In this document: one piece after another, positions 1 through 8,524 of the stretch
How the letters are laid out: every line of letters begins with the position of its first letter
Numbering within the stretch: position 1 is the first letter of the stretch
Source of the DNA: Candidatus Omnitrophota bacterium
GTDB taxonomy: Bacteria; Omnitrophota; Gorgyraeia; 2-01-FULL-45-10
Length of the DNA stretch: 34,027 nt
Reading direction: 5' to 3'
NCBI GenBank assembly: GCA_029004355.1
Contig: JAQURV010000005.1
Location: 1-34,027, forward strand
Notes under the pieces: model-generated
Database searches by the model: none
Told to the model about the DNA's origin: nothing
What the model saw: only the letters and a program-made list of their open reading frames with translations
Made by a program: the position numbers and the translations under genes

Positions 1-1430
1 GCATCGCGACGGCTTACATGGACTCGGTTCCGATGGTCGCCATCACCGGACAGGTCAAATCATTCCTGATCGGTAACGACGCTTTTCAGGAAGCCGACAT
101 CACAGGTATTACGCGTCCGATAACGAAGCATAACTATCTGGTCGAGGATGTCGATGACCTCACCAGGATAATAAAAGAGGCGTTCCACATCGCGTCTACG
201 GGCAGGCCGGGGCCTGTATTGATCGACTTTCCGTCCGATTTTCAGATGAAAGAAGCGGAATTTATCTATCCGGATAAGGTCGATATACGCGGGTATAATC
301 CGACTTATCGCGGCCACCCGGGCCAGATAAAGAGGGCGGCCAAGGCTATTTCCGAGGCGAAGCGTCCGATACTTTATGTCGGCGGCGGTGTCATAAGTTC
401 GAACGCCTCGGAAGAGGTGCGCGAGCTTGCTGTAAGGAACGATATTCCGGTAACGATGACGCTTTTGGGGCTGGGGGCATTCCCGCAGGACCATAAGCTT
501 TCACTCGGCATGCTCGGTATGCACGGCACGGCCTACGCGAACCATTCGATAATGGAGTCCGACCTGATAATCGCGGTCGGCGCGAGGTTTGACGACAGAG
601 TCACCGGCAAAGTCGATGAATTTGCCCCGCACGCCAAGGTCATCCACGTCGACATAGATCCGTCCAGTGTCTCGAAGTCCGTTGACGTCGATATACCGAT
701 AGTCGGGGACGCGAAGACGATCTTAAAGCATCTGATAAAGGCTGTGAAGAAGCCGGATACGAAGGATTGGCTTAAAAAGGTCCAGGATTGGAAGGAAAAG
801 CACCCGTTGAAATATAAGGACGACGATAAGATGAGGCCTCAGTATGTCCTAGAAGAGATATGGCGCGCCACGAAAGGCGATGCCATCATATGCACCGAGG
901 TCGGACAGCACCAGATGTGGGCCGCACAGTTCTATAAATTCGAGAAGCCGAGGACGATGATCTCATCGGGCGGGCTCGGGACGATGGGTTACGGGTTCCC
1001 GGCTGCGATAGGAGCCCAGTTCGGCAAGCCCAAGGCGACGGTCTTTGACATCGCCGGAGACGGCTCGATCCAGATGAATATCCAGGAGCTCGCTACGGCG
1101 GTCATAAATAAACTGCCCATCAAGGTCGCGATCTTGAATAACGGCTATCTAGGCATGGTCAGACAATGGCAGGAATTATTCTATAAGAAGCGGTATTCCT
1201 ATACGACGCTGGGCGGTATGTGCCCGGATTTTGTGAAGCTGGCCGAAAGCTACGGCGCGGTCGGAATACGCGTTACGAAGAAGAGCGAAGTCAGGAGCGC
1301 TATCGATAAAGCGCTTAAGACCGATAATTGCGTCTTCATCGACTTCCATGTCGAAGAAGAAGAGAACGTCTATCCGATGGTCCCGGCGGGGCAGGCGATA
1401 AACAAGATGCTGGGGGGAGGGTTAGCGTAA
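1..1430 (+). CDS. ilvB: Acetolactate synthase large subunit (5' partial)
   Basis: ThDP-dependent enzyme that condenses two pyruvates to acetolactate, or pyruvate with 2-oxobutyrate, as the first common step of valine/leucine/isoleucine synthesis. The reading frame is already open at base 3, and the first residues ([18 protein letters not shown]) match the end of the family's N-terminal PYR domain. About 90-100 N-terminal residues, including the catalytic Glu, therefore lie outside the window. Visible are the central domain with the [13 protein letters not shown] stretch and the C-terminal ThDP-binding domain with its GDG motif (codons at 1056-1064) followed by the downstream NNG. The stop is at 1428-1430. 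ilvN follows after a palindromic repeat and ilvC comes next, so this is an ilvBNC cluster. The family assignment is secure; the biosynthetic rather than catabolic role is supported by the ilvN and ilvC neighbours. Confidence 0.96.
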   Translation, partial: IATAYMDSVPMVAITGQVKSFLIGNDAFQEADITGITRPITKHNYLVEDVDDLTRIIKEAFHIASTGRPGPVLIDFPSDFQMKEAEFIYPDKVDIRGYNPTYRGHPGQIKRAAKAISEAKRPILYVGGGVISSNASEEVRELAVRNDIPVTMTLLGLGAFPQDHKLSLGMLGMHGTAYANHSIMESDLIIAVGARFDDRVTGKVDEFAPHAKVIHVDIDPSSVSKSVDVDIPIVGDAKTILKHLIKAVKKPDTKDWLKKVQDWKEKHPLKYKDDDKMRPQYVLEEIWRATKGDAIICTEVGQHQMWAAQFYKFEKPRTMISSGGLGTMGYGFPAAIGAQFGKPKATVFDIAGDGSIQMNIQELATAVINKLPIKVAILNNGYLGMVRQWQELFYKKRYSYTTLGGMCPDFVKLAESYGAVGIRVTKKSEVRSAIDKALKTDNCVFIDFHVEEEENVYPMVPAGQAINKMLGGGLA

Positions 1431-1437
1431 TAATGTC

Positions 1438-1554
1438 AAATGTCAAAATCCAAATACTACCAAATAAATCCCAATTTCAAATAATACAAAATACAAAGTG
1501 TTTTGGATTTGGGATTTTGAACTTATTTTGTAGTATTGGTAATATTTGACATTT
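1438..1554. repeat. Family D palindromic repeat, copy 1
   Basis: Long imperfect inverted repeat filling the ilvB-ilvN gap. The ends AAATGTCAAA (1438-1447) and TTTGACATTT (1545-1554) are perfect complements, and the arms between them match imperfectly toward a centre near 1496. The arms are built from AAATCCAAAT-like units. The 19-nt stretch AATACTACCAAATAAATCC (1453-1471) recurs exactly in copy 2 at 6425-6443. Read as RNA it would form one long AU-rich hairpin between two genes of the same cluster. A TTG at 1546 inside it opens a longer frame for ilvN, but this is not used here as the start. Confidence 0.85.
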
Positions 1555-1572
1555 AATGAGGAGCTAGTATAC

Positions 1573-2088
1573 GTGAAGCATACTATTTCAGTCTTAGTAG
1601 AGAATAAGTTTGGTGTTCTGGCCAGGATCTCGGGCCTTTTCAGCGCGCGCGGATTCAATATCAGCTCGCTTGCTGTCGGCGAGACGGAGGATCCTACCGT
1701 CTCAAGGATGACGATAGTCGTCCAGGGCGACGACAAGACGCTCGACCAGGTAAAGAAACAGCTGAACAAACTGATAGACACGATAAAGGTAGTCGATTTC
1801 AAAGAAGGCGAATTCATAGACCGTGAGCTGATACTTGTCAAAGTCGCGGTCACGGCCAAGAACAGAAAAGAGGTCCTCGAGGCGATCGAGTCGATCGGCG
1901 CTGGAATCGAGAATGCGGGTTCGAAGTCGGTAAGCATCGCGGCTACCGGGGATCATACTAAAATAAAGGCTCTCCTGGAGCTTCTGCGTCCGTTCGGTAT
2001 AATGGAGGTGGTGAGGACCGGCAGGATCGCGATGAGTACGGAAGATAAAGGGTTAAAAGTAGAAGGCAAGCCGGAAGTGAATGAGTAA
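1573..2088 (+). CDS. ilvN: Acetolactate synthase small (regulatory) subunit
   Basis: Regulatory subunit that binds the large subunit, raises its activity and carries valine feedback control. At 171 aa it has the usual length. An N-terminal ACT domain (about residues 3-75, with [17 protein letters not shown] and the DPTVSRMTI segment) is followed by the C-terminal small-subunit domain (about 80-160). The GTG at 1573 is chosen as start because GAGGAG at 1558-1563 sits 9 nt upstream and because the protein then begins like other IlvN/IlvH proteins. The frame stays open to a TTG at 1546, but those codons lie in the family D repeat. ilvC follows 29 nt downstream. Confidence 0.95.
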   Translation: MKHTISVLVENKFGVLARISGLFSARGFNISSLAVGETEDPTVSRMTIVVQGDDKTLDQVKKQLNKLIDTIKVVDFKEGEFIDRELILVKVAVTAKNRKEVLEAIESIGAGIENAGSKSVSIAATGDHTKIKALLELLRPFGIMEVVRTGRIAMSTEDKGLKVEGKPEVNE

Positions 2089-2117
2089 TAAAAATCAAGA
2101 AAGGAGTAAGTAGGAAA

Positions 2118-3107
2118 ATGGCAAAGATATACTATGACAAGGATGCGGATCTGAATTTATTGAAAGGTAAAAAGATCGCCGTTATCGGATACGGCATACA
2201 GGGGCGCAGCCAGAGCTTGAATCTCCGTGACTCAGGGCTGGATGTCGTTGTGAGCGAGCTTCCCGGGACGAAAAATTACGAGCAGGCAAAGGCGGACGGT
2301 TTTACCCCCGTCTCTGCCAAAGAGGCTTCGGCCCAGGCGGATATCGTCCAGATACTGACCGAAGATCACGTCCAGGCCAAGGTCTATAAGGAACAGATCG
2401 CGGAGAATATGACCAAGGGCAAGGCGCTCCTCTTCTCGCACGGGTTCAATATAAGGTTCAAACAGATAAAGCCGACGAAGAAGATCGACGTCATCATGGT
2501 CGCCCCGAAAGGCCCGGGCGCCCTGGTCCGCAGGATGTATGAAGAAGGCAAAGGGGTTCCCTGCCTTGTGGCGATCTATCAGGACGCGACCGGCAATGCC
2601 AAGAACGTAGCGCTCGCATACGCCAAAGGTATCGGCGGGACGAGAGCCGGCGTCATCGAGACGACTTTCGATGAAGAGACCGAAACGGATCTTTTCGGCG
2701 AGCAGGCCGTTCTCTGCGGCGGAGCGTCGGAGCTTATTAAGGCGGGGTTCGATACGCTCATCGAGGCGGGTTACCAGCCGGAGATCGCGTATTTCGAGGT
2801 GCTGCACGAGCTTAAACTTATCACCGACCTCATTCAGCAATACGGGATAAGCGGTATGAGATGCAGGGTTTCCAATACAGCATGTTACGGCGACATTACG
2901 CGCGGCAAGAAGGTCATAACCGACAGGACGCGTAAAGCGATGCAGAAGATGTTGAAAGAGATAAAGTCCGGTAAATTTGCCCGCGAATGGATCAAAGAGT
3001 GCGAGGCGGGCAGGCCGAATTACAAAGCCATATTGGATAAAGAGTGCGGCCATCAGATAGAGAAGGTGGGAGCCGATCTAAGGAAGATGATGCCATGGAT
3101 GCAGTGA
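2118..3107 (+). CDS. ilvC: Ketol-acid reductoisomerase (class I)
   Basis: Isomerises and reduces acetolactate or acetohydroxybutyrate to the dihydroxy acid, using Mg2+ and NAD(P)H. At 329 aa it is a class I (short) enzyme. The Rossmann motif GYGIQG is at residues 24-29. His108 lies in FSHGFNI. The metal ligands D191 and E195 lie in DLFGEQ, and E227 and E231 lie in FEVLHE. The cofactor-specificity loop is atypical: where family members usually read GLREGSKSWE, this one reads [10 protein letters not shown] (residues 46-55). It therefore loses the Arg and a Ser that hold the 2'-phosphate of NADPH and gains a Glu, which hints at NADH preference (inference). AAGGAG at 2101-2106 precedes the ATG. 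Confidence 0.96.
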   Translation: MAKIYYDKDADLNLLKGKKIAVIGYGIQGRSQSLNLRDSGLDVVVSELPGTKNYEQAKADGFTPVSAKEASAQADIVQILTEDHVQAKVYKEQIAENMTKGKALLFSHGFNIRFKQIKPTKKIDVIMVAPKGPGALVRRMYEEGKGVPCLVAIYQDATGNAKNVALAYAKGIGGTRAGVIETTFDEETETDLFGEQAVLCGGASELIKAGFDTLIEAGYQPEIAYFEVLHELKLITDLIQQYGISGMRCRVSNTACYGDITRGKKVITDRTRKAMQKMLKEIKSGKFAREWIKECEAGRPNYKAILDKECGHQIEKVGADLRKMMPWMQ

Positions 3108-3141
3108 GTCAGATTGGTGGGTGGTACTTCAGTGGAATGTA

Positions 3142-3215
3142 GTTAGTGAATAGTGATTAGTGGATAGTAAGTTAAGTAGCGGATTTTTTCTATCCACTCC
3201 CCACTATACACTAAC
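3142..3215. repeat. Inverted repeat E between ilvC and leuA
   Basis: A 26-nt arm (3142-3167, starting GTTAGTGAATAGTG) is followed 22 nt later by its imperfect reverse complement (3190-3215), with 22 of 26 positions matching. The loop holds a T6 run (3184-3189) just before the second arm. The units GTTAGTG and TAGTGGATAG are short tandem-like permutations. It occupies most of the 128-nt ilvC-leuA gap and could act as an mRNA-stabilising or attenuating hairpin. No clean terminator T-tract follows it. Confidence 0.75.
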
Positions 3216-3235
3216 GTCAATAAAGAGAGTCAAAC

Positions 3236-4753
3236 ATGAACAATATCATTATTTTCGACACAACGCTGCGCGACGGGGAACAATCGCCGGGCGCCAGCCT
3301 GAATATCAACGAGAAGCTCGAGATAGCCAGGCAACTGGCTATCCTGGGCGTCGACGTAATCGAGGCGGGATTTCCTATATCGAGCCCCGGTGACTTCGAG
3401 GCTGTAAAGAGCGTGGCGAAGTCCGTCAAAGGGCCGGTCATATGCGGCCTGGCGAGGGCGATCGAAAAAGATATCGACGCCGCCTATGAAGCCGTGAAAT
3501 ACTCGGCGCGTCCGCGTATCCATGTCTTCCTGGCCACGTCCAAGATACACATGAAGTATAAGCTGAAGAAAGCCGAAGACGAGATACTGAGGCTCGCGGT
3601 CGCGTCGGTAAAATACGCCCGCGCCAAATGCGCGGACATAGAGTTCTCGCCCGAGGATGCATCGAGGACGGACCGGGATTTCCTGCATAAGGTAGTAGAA
3701 GCCGTCATAGCGGCCGGCGCGGTGACCGTGAATATACCGGACACCGTCGGCTATACTACGCCGTTCGAATTTGCCGAAATAATAAAAGGCATAAAGAATA
3801 ACGTGCCGAATATCGCCAGGTGCGTTATCTCGGTCCACTGTCATAATGACCTGGGCCTGAGCGTGTCAAATTCTTTAGCGGCGGTCTTGAACGGCGCCGG
3901 GCAGGTAGAATGCACCATAAACGGCCTGGGCGAGAGGGCGGGCAACGCTTCATTAGAAGAGATCGTGATGGCGATCAGGACTAGGAACGACATCTTTAAA
4001 GACATCTCCACCGGCATAAATACGAAGGAACTCTACAAGACGAGCCGCCTGGTATCTAAATTGACGGGCATGATCGTCCAGCCGAACAAGGCTATCGTGG
4101 GCTCCAATGCATTCAGCCACGAAGCCGGTATCCATCAGGACGGAGTCTTAAAAGAACGCATCACATACGAGATAATGAAGCCGGAGGACGTAGGCTTTGA
4201 AGAGACTCGCCTTGTCCTGGGAAAACATTCGGGCAGGCACGCATTCGCGGAGAGGTTGAAGAAGCTCGGGTTCGACCTGAAGAAGGAGCAGATAGATACG
4301 GCCTTCGACAGGTTTAAAGCGCTGGCCGACAAGAAAAAAGAGATCTTCGATGAGGACCTGGAGACTATCGTAGACGAAGAGATAGCGAGGATACCCGAGA
4401 AGTTCCGCCTCGTCCATTTCTATATCTCGTCCGGAGATGAGGTAAAGCCTACCGCCACCATAAAACTGAGGTTCAACAATAAAGTCCTCGAGGCCAGTTC
4501 GACCGGGGACGGCCCTGTCGACGCGTGTTACAAAGCGGTCGACAAGATAACCGGGATGACCGGGAAGCTTATGGATTACCAGATACGGTCCGTCACAAGC
4601 GGCAAGGACGCCCTCGGAGAGGTCTCTGTCAAGGTCTCATTGAAGGGGAGCATAGTCTCGGGACGCGGTGCCTCGACCGACATTATAGAGGCGAGCGTGA
4701 AAGCATACCTGAACGCGGCGAACAAGCTCGTCTATACGAGTAAAAAATCCTAA
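3236..4753 (+). CDS. leuA: 2-isopropylmalate synthase
   Basis: Condenses 2-oxoisovalerate with acetyl-CoA, the committed step to leucine. The TIM-barrel domain carries the signature [13 protein letters not shown] (residues 7-19) with metal ligand Asp8. The second metal site HCH is at 201-203 and the [13 protein letters not shown] segment at 230-242. A linker of about 60 residues leads into the C-terminal leucine-sensing regulatory domain (about 375-500), so the enzyme is probably feedback inhibited. At 505 aa it matches the bacterial LeuA form rather than the shorter citramalate or homocitrate synthases, although substrate cannot be proven from sequence. The ATG has AAAGAGAG just upstream. 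Its stop codon directly abuts the aroE start. Confidence 0.95.
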   Translation: MNNIIIFDTTLRDGEQSPGASLNINEKLEIARQLAILGVDVIEAGFPISSPGDFEAVKSVAKSVKGPVICGLARAIEKDIDAAYEAVKYSARPRIHVFLATSKIHMKYKLKKAEDEILRLAVASVKYARAKCADIEFSPEDASRTDRDFLHKVVEAVIAAGAVTVNIPDTVGYTTPFEFAEIIKGIKNNVPNIARCVISVHCHNDLGLSVSNSLAAVLNGAGQVECTINGLGERAGNASLEEIVMAIRTRNDIFKDISTGINTKELYKTSRLVSKLTGMIVQPNKAIVGSNAFSHEAGIHQDGVLKERITYEIMKPEDVGFEETRLVLGKHSGRHAFAERLKKLGFDLKKEQIDTAFDRFKALADKKKEIFDEDLETIVDEEIARIPEKFRLVHFYISSGDEVKPTATIKLRFNNKVLEASSTGDGPVDACYKAVDKITGMTGKLMDYQIRSVTSGKDALGEVSVKVSLKGSIVSGRGASTDIIEASVKAYLNAANKLVYTSKKS

Positions 4754-5611
4754 ATGGCAAAACTCAAGTACGGTATAATCGGCCATCCGGTGAAGCACTC
4801 GCTTTCGCCGGCCATGCAGAACGCGGCCTTTCATGCGCTCGGTATCGACGCAGAGTACCTCCTGTATGACGTCGAGCCTGAAAAGCTGGAAGCTTTCTTA
4901 AAGAACGCCGCGGATAATAATATCTCCGGCCTTAATATCACCATTCCCCATAAGATAAAGGCAAAAGAGTTTCTCGAGCGCAAGGGTACGCTGGACGAGA
5001 ACGCCAGGCGCCTCGGCGCCGTCAACACGGTAAAGATCGCCGAAGATGGTTCGATCTGCGGCTACAATACCGACGGCCCCGGATTCTACCGCTCGCTCAT
5101 CGAGGAACTGAAGTTCGAGCCCGAAGGTAAGAACATCTTTGTACTGGGCGCGGGCGGCGCCGCGCATGCGATCGTGATGTATCTCGGCAACTCCCCTAAA
5201 AGGATATATGTTTCGGATATCGATAAGGCCAAGATAGACGACCTGAGGACCCATTACAAGAGATGGTTCGATGGGAAGCGGCTCGTGACGGTCGGGGAGG
5301 ATGAGTTTAAAAGCAGCTTAAAGGACGCCGAGCTTCTGATAAACACGACGCCGATAGGGATGAGGGTGACGGATCCGTCACCCATTGACCCGTCGTTATT
5401 CCATTATGGCCTATACATATATGACCTTGTATATAATCGTCCGTCTACGGAAATGGTGAAGAAGGCGACTTCGCTGAAGCTCCACGCGGTTACGGGCACA
5501 GGTATGCTGCTCCACCAGGGCGCGATAGCTTTTGAGATATGGACAGGCGCAAAGGCGCCGGTGGCAGTGATGAAGAAAGCGCTGAAAGAGGCGCTGAAAA
5601 GTCAGGCGTAA
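4754..5611 (+). CDS. aroE: Shikimate dehydrogenase
   Basis: Reduces 3-dehydroshikimate to shikimate with NADPH in the cytoplasm, the fourth step of the shikimate pathway. The substrate Ser pair is in HSLSP (residues 15-19). The catalytic Lys67 is in NITIPHK and its partner Asp107 in YNTDG. The nucleotide-binding GAGGAA motif is at 132-137. At 285 aa it has normal length. The ATG follows the leuA stop with no gap, and its own stop abuts the next start, so translation of leuA-aroE-prepilin peptidase is likely coupled. AroC and AroK, two later pathway enzymes, follow downstream. Confidence 0.95.
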   Translation: MAKLKYGIIGHPVKHSLSPAMQNAAFHALGIDAEYLLYDVEPEKLEAFLKNAADNNISGLNITIPHKIKAKEFLERKGTLDENARRLGAVNTVKIAEDGSICGYNTDGPGFYRSLIEELKFEPEGKNIFVLGAGGAAHAIVMYLGNSPKRIYVSDIDKAKIDDLRTHYKRWFDGKRLVTVGEDEFKSSLKDAELLINTTPIGMRVTDPSPIDPSLFHYGLYIYDLVYNRPSTEMVKKATSLKLHAVTGTGMLLHQGAIAFEIWTGAKAPVAVMKKALKEALKSQA

Positions 5612-6388
5612 ATGCTGATAACGATCATCTTTATTTTCGGGCTGCTCATAGGCAGCTTCCTGAATGTCTGTATCTACAGGATGCCTAAGAGGGAGTCTAT
5701 AGTACTCCCGGCGTCACATTGCCCCGGCTGTAAAAAGCCCATTCCCTGGTATGACAATATCCCGCTCTTAAGCTATATCGCCCTGGGCGGGAAATGCAGG
5801 TTCTGCAAGATGGGGATAAATTTAAGATATCCGCTCGTCGAGGCGCTGACGGCGTCGGTATTGGCCGCGCTATTTGTCACATTCGATATCACGCCGAAAT
5901 TCTTCGCCTATTCGATCATGGCGTGCGGCCTGATCGTCGCGACCTTTGTAGATTTTGAGATACAGGAGATACCGGACGAGATCTCGCTGGGCGGGATTGC
6001 CGCGGGATTTTTCCTTGCGTTCGTCTTCCCGTCGGTCATGGGAGAAGCGGTCCGGTCGCGCGCTATATTGGGTTCGCTTTCGGGCGCGATCACGGGCGGC
6101 GGCATCATATACCTTCTGGGCGTAGCGGGCAAGATCGCGTTTAAGAAAGAGGCGATGGGCGGCGGGGACGTCAAGCTGATGGCGATGCTCGGCTCATTTC
6201 TCGGATTGAAGCTGGTGGTATTGACGTTCTTCATCGCGCCTTTCCTGGGCGTGGTGCAGGGGATAATATTGAAGTTCAGGAAGGGCGCCGAGACTATTCC
6301 GTACGGGCCGTTCCTTTCGGCGGCGGCTCTTATATCGGTATTTTTCGGGGATCAGATCATACGGTTGTTGTTCGGAGGACTATTTTAA
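5612..6388 (+). CDS. pilD: Prepilin peptidase (type IV leader peptidase / methylase)
   Basis: Inner-membrane aspartyl protease that removes the leader from type IV prepilins or type II pseudopilins and N-methylates the new end. The N-terminal methylase domain has two CxxC pairs (C37/C40 and C62/C65), followed by several hydrophobic helices. The catalytic aspartates are expected at D114 (in VDFEIQEIPD) and D186 in the GGGDVKL motif of the GxGD protease family. At 258 aa it is a normal bifunctional form. It starts immediately after aroE, inside an aromatic-biosynthesis run and away from other pilus genes. dprA downstream would fit a pilus-based DNA-uptake system (inference). It could equally serve type II secretion. 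Confidence 0.93.
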   Translation: MLITIIFIFGLLIGSFLNVCIYRMPKRESIVLPASHCPGCKKPIPWYDNIPLLSYIALGGKCRFCKMGINLRYPLVEALTASVLAALFVTFDITPKFFAYSIMACGLIVATFVDFEIQEIPDEISLGGIAAGFFLAFVFPSVMGEAVRSRAILGSLSGAITGGGIIYLLGVAGKIAFKKEAMGGGDVKLMAMLGSFLGLKLVVLTFFIAPFLGVVQGIILKFRKGAETIPYGPFLSAAALISVFFGDQIIRLLFGGLF

Positions 6389-6400
6389 TACTGATATGGT

Positions 6401-6522
6401 AAAATCCCAAATTCAAATAGTACCAATACTACCAAATAAATCCAAAATTCAAAATCCAAAATGTTTGGGATTTGGGGTTTTGAATTTATTTTGGATTTGG
6501 TAGTATTTGGATTTTGGATTTT
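6401..6522. repeat. Family D palindromic repeat, copy 2
   Basis: Second full copy of the AAATCCAAAT-type palindrome, filling the gap between the prepilin peptidase gene and aroC. CTACCAAAT (6429-6437) pairs with ATTTGGTAG (6495-6503), and the surrounding arms match imperfectly toward a centre near 6464. It shares AATACTACCAAATAAATCC (6425-6443) exactly with copy 1. It ends just before the aroC ribosome binding site GGGAGG (6531-6536). An ATG inside it (6461) opens a false 27-residue extension of AroC. Confidence 0.85.
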
Positions 6523-6541
6523 TCAACTTAGGGAGGTAGTT

Positions 6542-7666
6542 ATGCTCAGATATCTGACTAGCGGTGAGTCTCACGGAAAATGTATGCTCGCGATACTCGA
6601 CGGCATACCGGCGGGCCTGAAGATCGAAGAGTCGTTCATCGACGAGGAACTATGCAGGCGGATGTTCGGTTACGGCCGCGGCAGCCGCATGAAGATCGAG
6701 CGTGATTCGGTCGAGATCCTCTCCGGGCTTCGGCGTTCGCAGACGATAGGTTCTCCCATAGCCATCATGATCAACAACGCGGATCAATCCATAGACAGGC
6801 TTCCCGTTGTCCTCGAACCCCGGCCGGGGCACGCGGACCTTGCGGGGGCTATGAAGTATGACCGCGCCGATATCAGGGACGTCCTGGAACGCGCGAGCGC
6901 CAGGGAGACCGCCGTGAGGGTCGGCGTCGGGGCCGTCTGCAAGATACTTTTATCGGAGTTCGGTATCCGCATAACGAGCCACGTGACGGCGATCGGCAAA
7001 GTGGAATCGCGTAAGAACAACCTCGGGTATAAACAGATAATCACGCTTGCCGAAAGGTCGGCGGTGAGATGCGCGGATAGCTCGGCTTCGGTACTTATGT
7101 GTAAGGAGATAACCAGGGCTATGGCGGACGGCGATACCCTGGGCGGTGTCTTTGAGGTGATAGCGAGCGGTGTGCCCGCGGGCCTGGGAAGTTACGCGCA
7201 GTGGGACAGGCGGCTTGACGGAATACTCGCGCAGGCGGTCATGTCGATCCAGGCCGTGAAGGCCGTGGGTTTCGGCCTGGGATCCGACCTGGCCGGTATG
7301 CGCGGCTCGAGCGCGCACGACGAGATATTTTATTCGAAGGCGCGCGGTTTTTACAGGAAGACCAATAACGCGGGCGGCATAGAAGGCGGTATGACGAACG
7401 GCGAGGATATCAGGATACGCGCCTGCATGAAACCGATCGCTACGCTGCGCAAACCGCTTGCGAGCGTCAATATAAAGACGAAGAAGGCGTTCAAGGCTAC
7501 CGTAGAGCGTTCAGATACGTGCGCCGTGCCAGCAGCCGGAGTGATCGGCGAAGCCGTCGTCGCGGTGGAGATCGCGAATGCAATGATCGGGAAGTTCGGC
7601 GGAGATTCGATAGGCGAGATGCGCCGCAACTTCGACGGATACTTAAAACAGATCAAGAAATTCTGA
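6542..7666 (+). CDS. aroC: Chorismate synthase
   Basis: FMN-dependent enzyme that converts EPSP to chorismate, the last step of the shikimate pathway. Family motifs appear in order: the N-terminal SGESHG (His11), GYGRGSRM, the RPGHADLAG segment, ERASARETA, GGMTNGEDI and the C-terminal SDTCAVPAAGVIGEA. At 374 aa it has the usual length. The ATG at 6542 is chosen because GGGAGG (6531-6536) lies just upstream and the protein then begins MLRYLTSGESHG, as in the family. The frame extends upstream only through the family D repeat. Its TGA overlaps the aroK ATG by one base. Confidence 0.96.
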   Translation: MLRYLTSGESHGKCMLAILDGIPAGLKIEESFIDEELCRRMFGYGRGSRMKIERDSVEILSGLRRSQTIGSPIAIMINNADQSIDRLPVVLEPRPGHADLAGAMKYDRADIRDVLERASARETAVRVGVGAVCKILLSEFGIRITSHVTAIGKVESRKNNLGYKQIITLAERSAVRCADSSASVLMCKEITRAMADGDTLGGVFEVIASGVPAGLGSYAQWDRRLDGILAQAVMSIQAVKAVGFGLGSDLAGMRGSSAHDEIFYSKARGFYRKTNNAGGIEGGMTNGEDIRIRACMKPIATLRKPLASVNIKTKKAFKATVERSDTCAVPAAGVIGEAVVAVEIANAMIGKFGGDSIGEMRRNFDGYLKQIKKF

Positions 7667-8175
7667 TGAAGAATATAGTCCTCGTGGGATTTATGGGTAC
7701 GGGCAAGACGACGATCGCGATCAAGCTTGCCAATGCGCTCAATATGGATTACGTCTCGACCGATGACCTTATAGAGAAGCGGGAGAAACGGACGATAAAC
7801 GAGATATTTACCAAAGAAGGGGAAGACTGTTTCCGCGATGTCGAGAGCGATGTGATACGCGAAGTCTCCTCACGGGAAAATCTCGTTATCGACGCGGGCG
7901 GCGGCGCGGTGATAAGGGAAGAGAACCTGACGAACCTGAGATCGAACGGCATCGTGATATGCCTTACCGCCGACGAAGATACGATCATGGAACGGACGAA
8001 GAAGTATAAACACAGGCCGCTCCTTAACGTCGAGGACCCGAAACAGAAGATACGGACGCTCCTTGCCAAGAGGGCGCCGTTATATGCCAGGGCCGACCAT
8101 TGCATAGATACGGGCAAGCTCACCGTGCGGCAGGTGGTGGATGAGATCATAAAAATAGTTACCAGAAAGGTATGA
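7666..8175 (+). CDS. aroK: Shikimate kinase
   Basis: Phosphorylates shikimate at O3 using ATP. The Walker A motif GFMGTGKT is at residues 8-15. The shikimate-binding residues are visible as D33/D34 in STDD, R57 in CFRDVE and the GGG at 78-80. The lid region lies near RPLL in the second half. At 169 aa it is a standard monofunctional kinase. The start at 7666 overlaps the aroC stop (TGATG). The frame is open further upstream within aroC, but that part has no family similarity. The next gene begins inside the last codons (ATGA overlap). With aroE and aroC this gives three shikimate-pathway steps in one run. Confidence 0.95.
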   Translation: MKNIVLVGFMGTGKTTIAIKLANALNMDYVSTDDLIEKREKRTINEIFTKEGEDCFRDVESDVIREVSSRENLVIDAGGGAVIREENLTNLRSNGIVICLTADEDTIMERTKKYKHRPLLNVEDPKQKIRTLLAKRAPLYARADHCIDTGKLTVRQVVDEIIKIVTRKV

Positions 8176-8492
8176 TGACACTCAAAGCGCGGCTATGGAT
8201 AGGGGCGACGCTCGTACTTATTCTTGCTTTCAATTACGGCATTATCGGCATGCCGCTCATCCGGAAGGCGATCTCGCTCAACGACAAGTCCACGACTATC
8301 CTGATGAATAAGATAAAATCCGGGGATGCCCTCAGGACCTCTTCGGAAGAGGATTACATCCTCGACATCTTCCGGCGCGAGAAGGAATCCATTACCCGGA
8401 AACTTATCATATTGAATGCCGTAAGCCTCACCGTCCTGATAGTGATCGGCAGCTGGACGCTGTTCGGACTTGCGGTGCGTAAGAAGAAGTAG
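8172..8492 (+). CDS. Small two-helix membrane protein, unknown function
   Basis: A 106-aa protein that I do not recognise. It has an N-terminal hydrophobic helix (about residues 8-28), a charged middle of about 45 residues rich in Lys, Glu and Ser (about 30-74), a second hydrophobic helix (about 76-98) and a basic VRKKK end. This suggests a hairpin-type inner-membrane protein with its middle loop on one face. The ATG overlaps the aroK stop by 4 bases (ATGA), so it is co-translated with aroK. A second in-frame ATG follows at 8175. galT starts 32 nt downstream. Its codon use resembles its neighbours, so it is probably a real gene. Confidence 0.7.
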   Translation: MMTLKARLWIGATLVLILAFNYGIIGMPLIRKAISLNDKSTTILMNKIKSGDALRTSSEEDYILDIFRREKESITRKLIILNAVSLTVLIVIGSWTLFGLAVRKKK

Positions 8493-8524
8493 AATTTTTA
8501 TACGGATCAAGGAAGAGATGGCGG

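Noticed and set aside
6461-6541. 27-residue N-terminal extension of AroC
   Set aside because: It is encoded entirely by family D repeat DNA; the ATG at 6542 has a good ribosome binding site and gives the family N-terminus.
7519-7665. N-terminal extension of shikimate kinase
   Set aside because: It is read out of frame through the end of aroC, is Arg-rich, and the ATG at 7666 gives the canonical start just before the P-loop.
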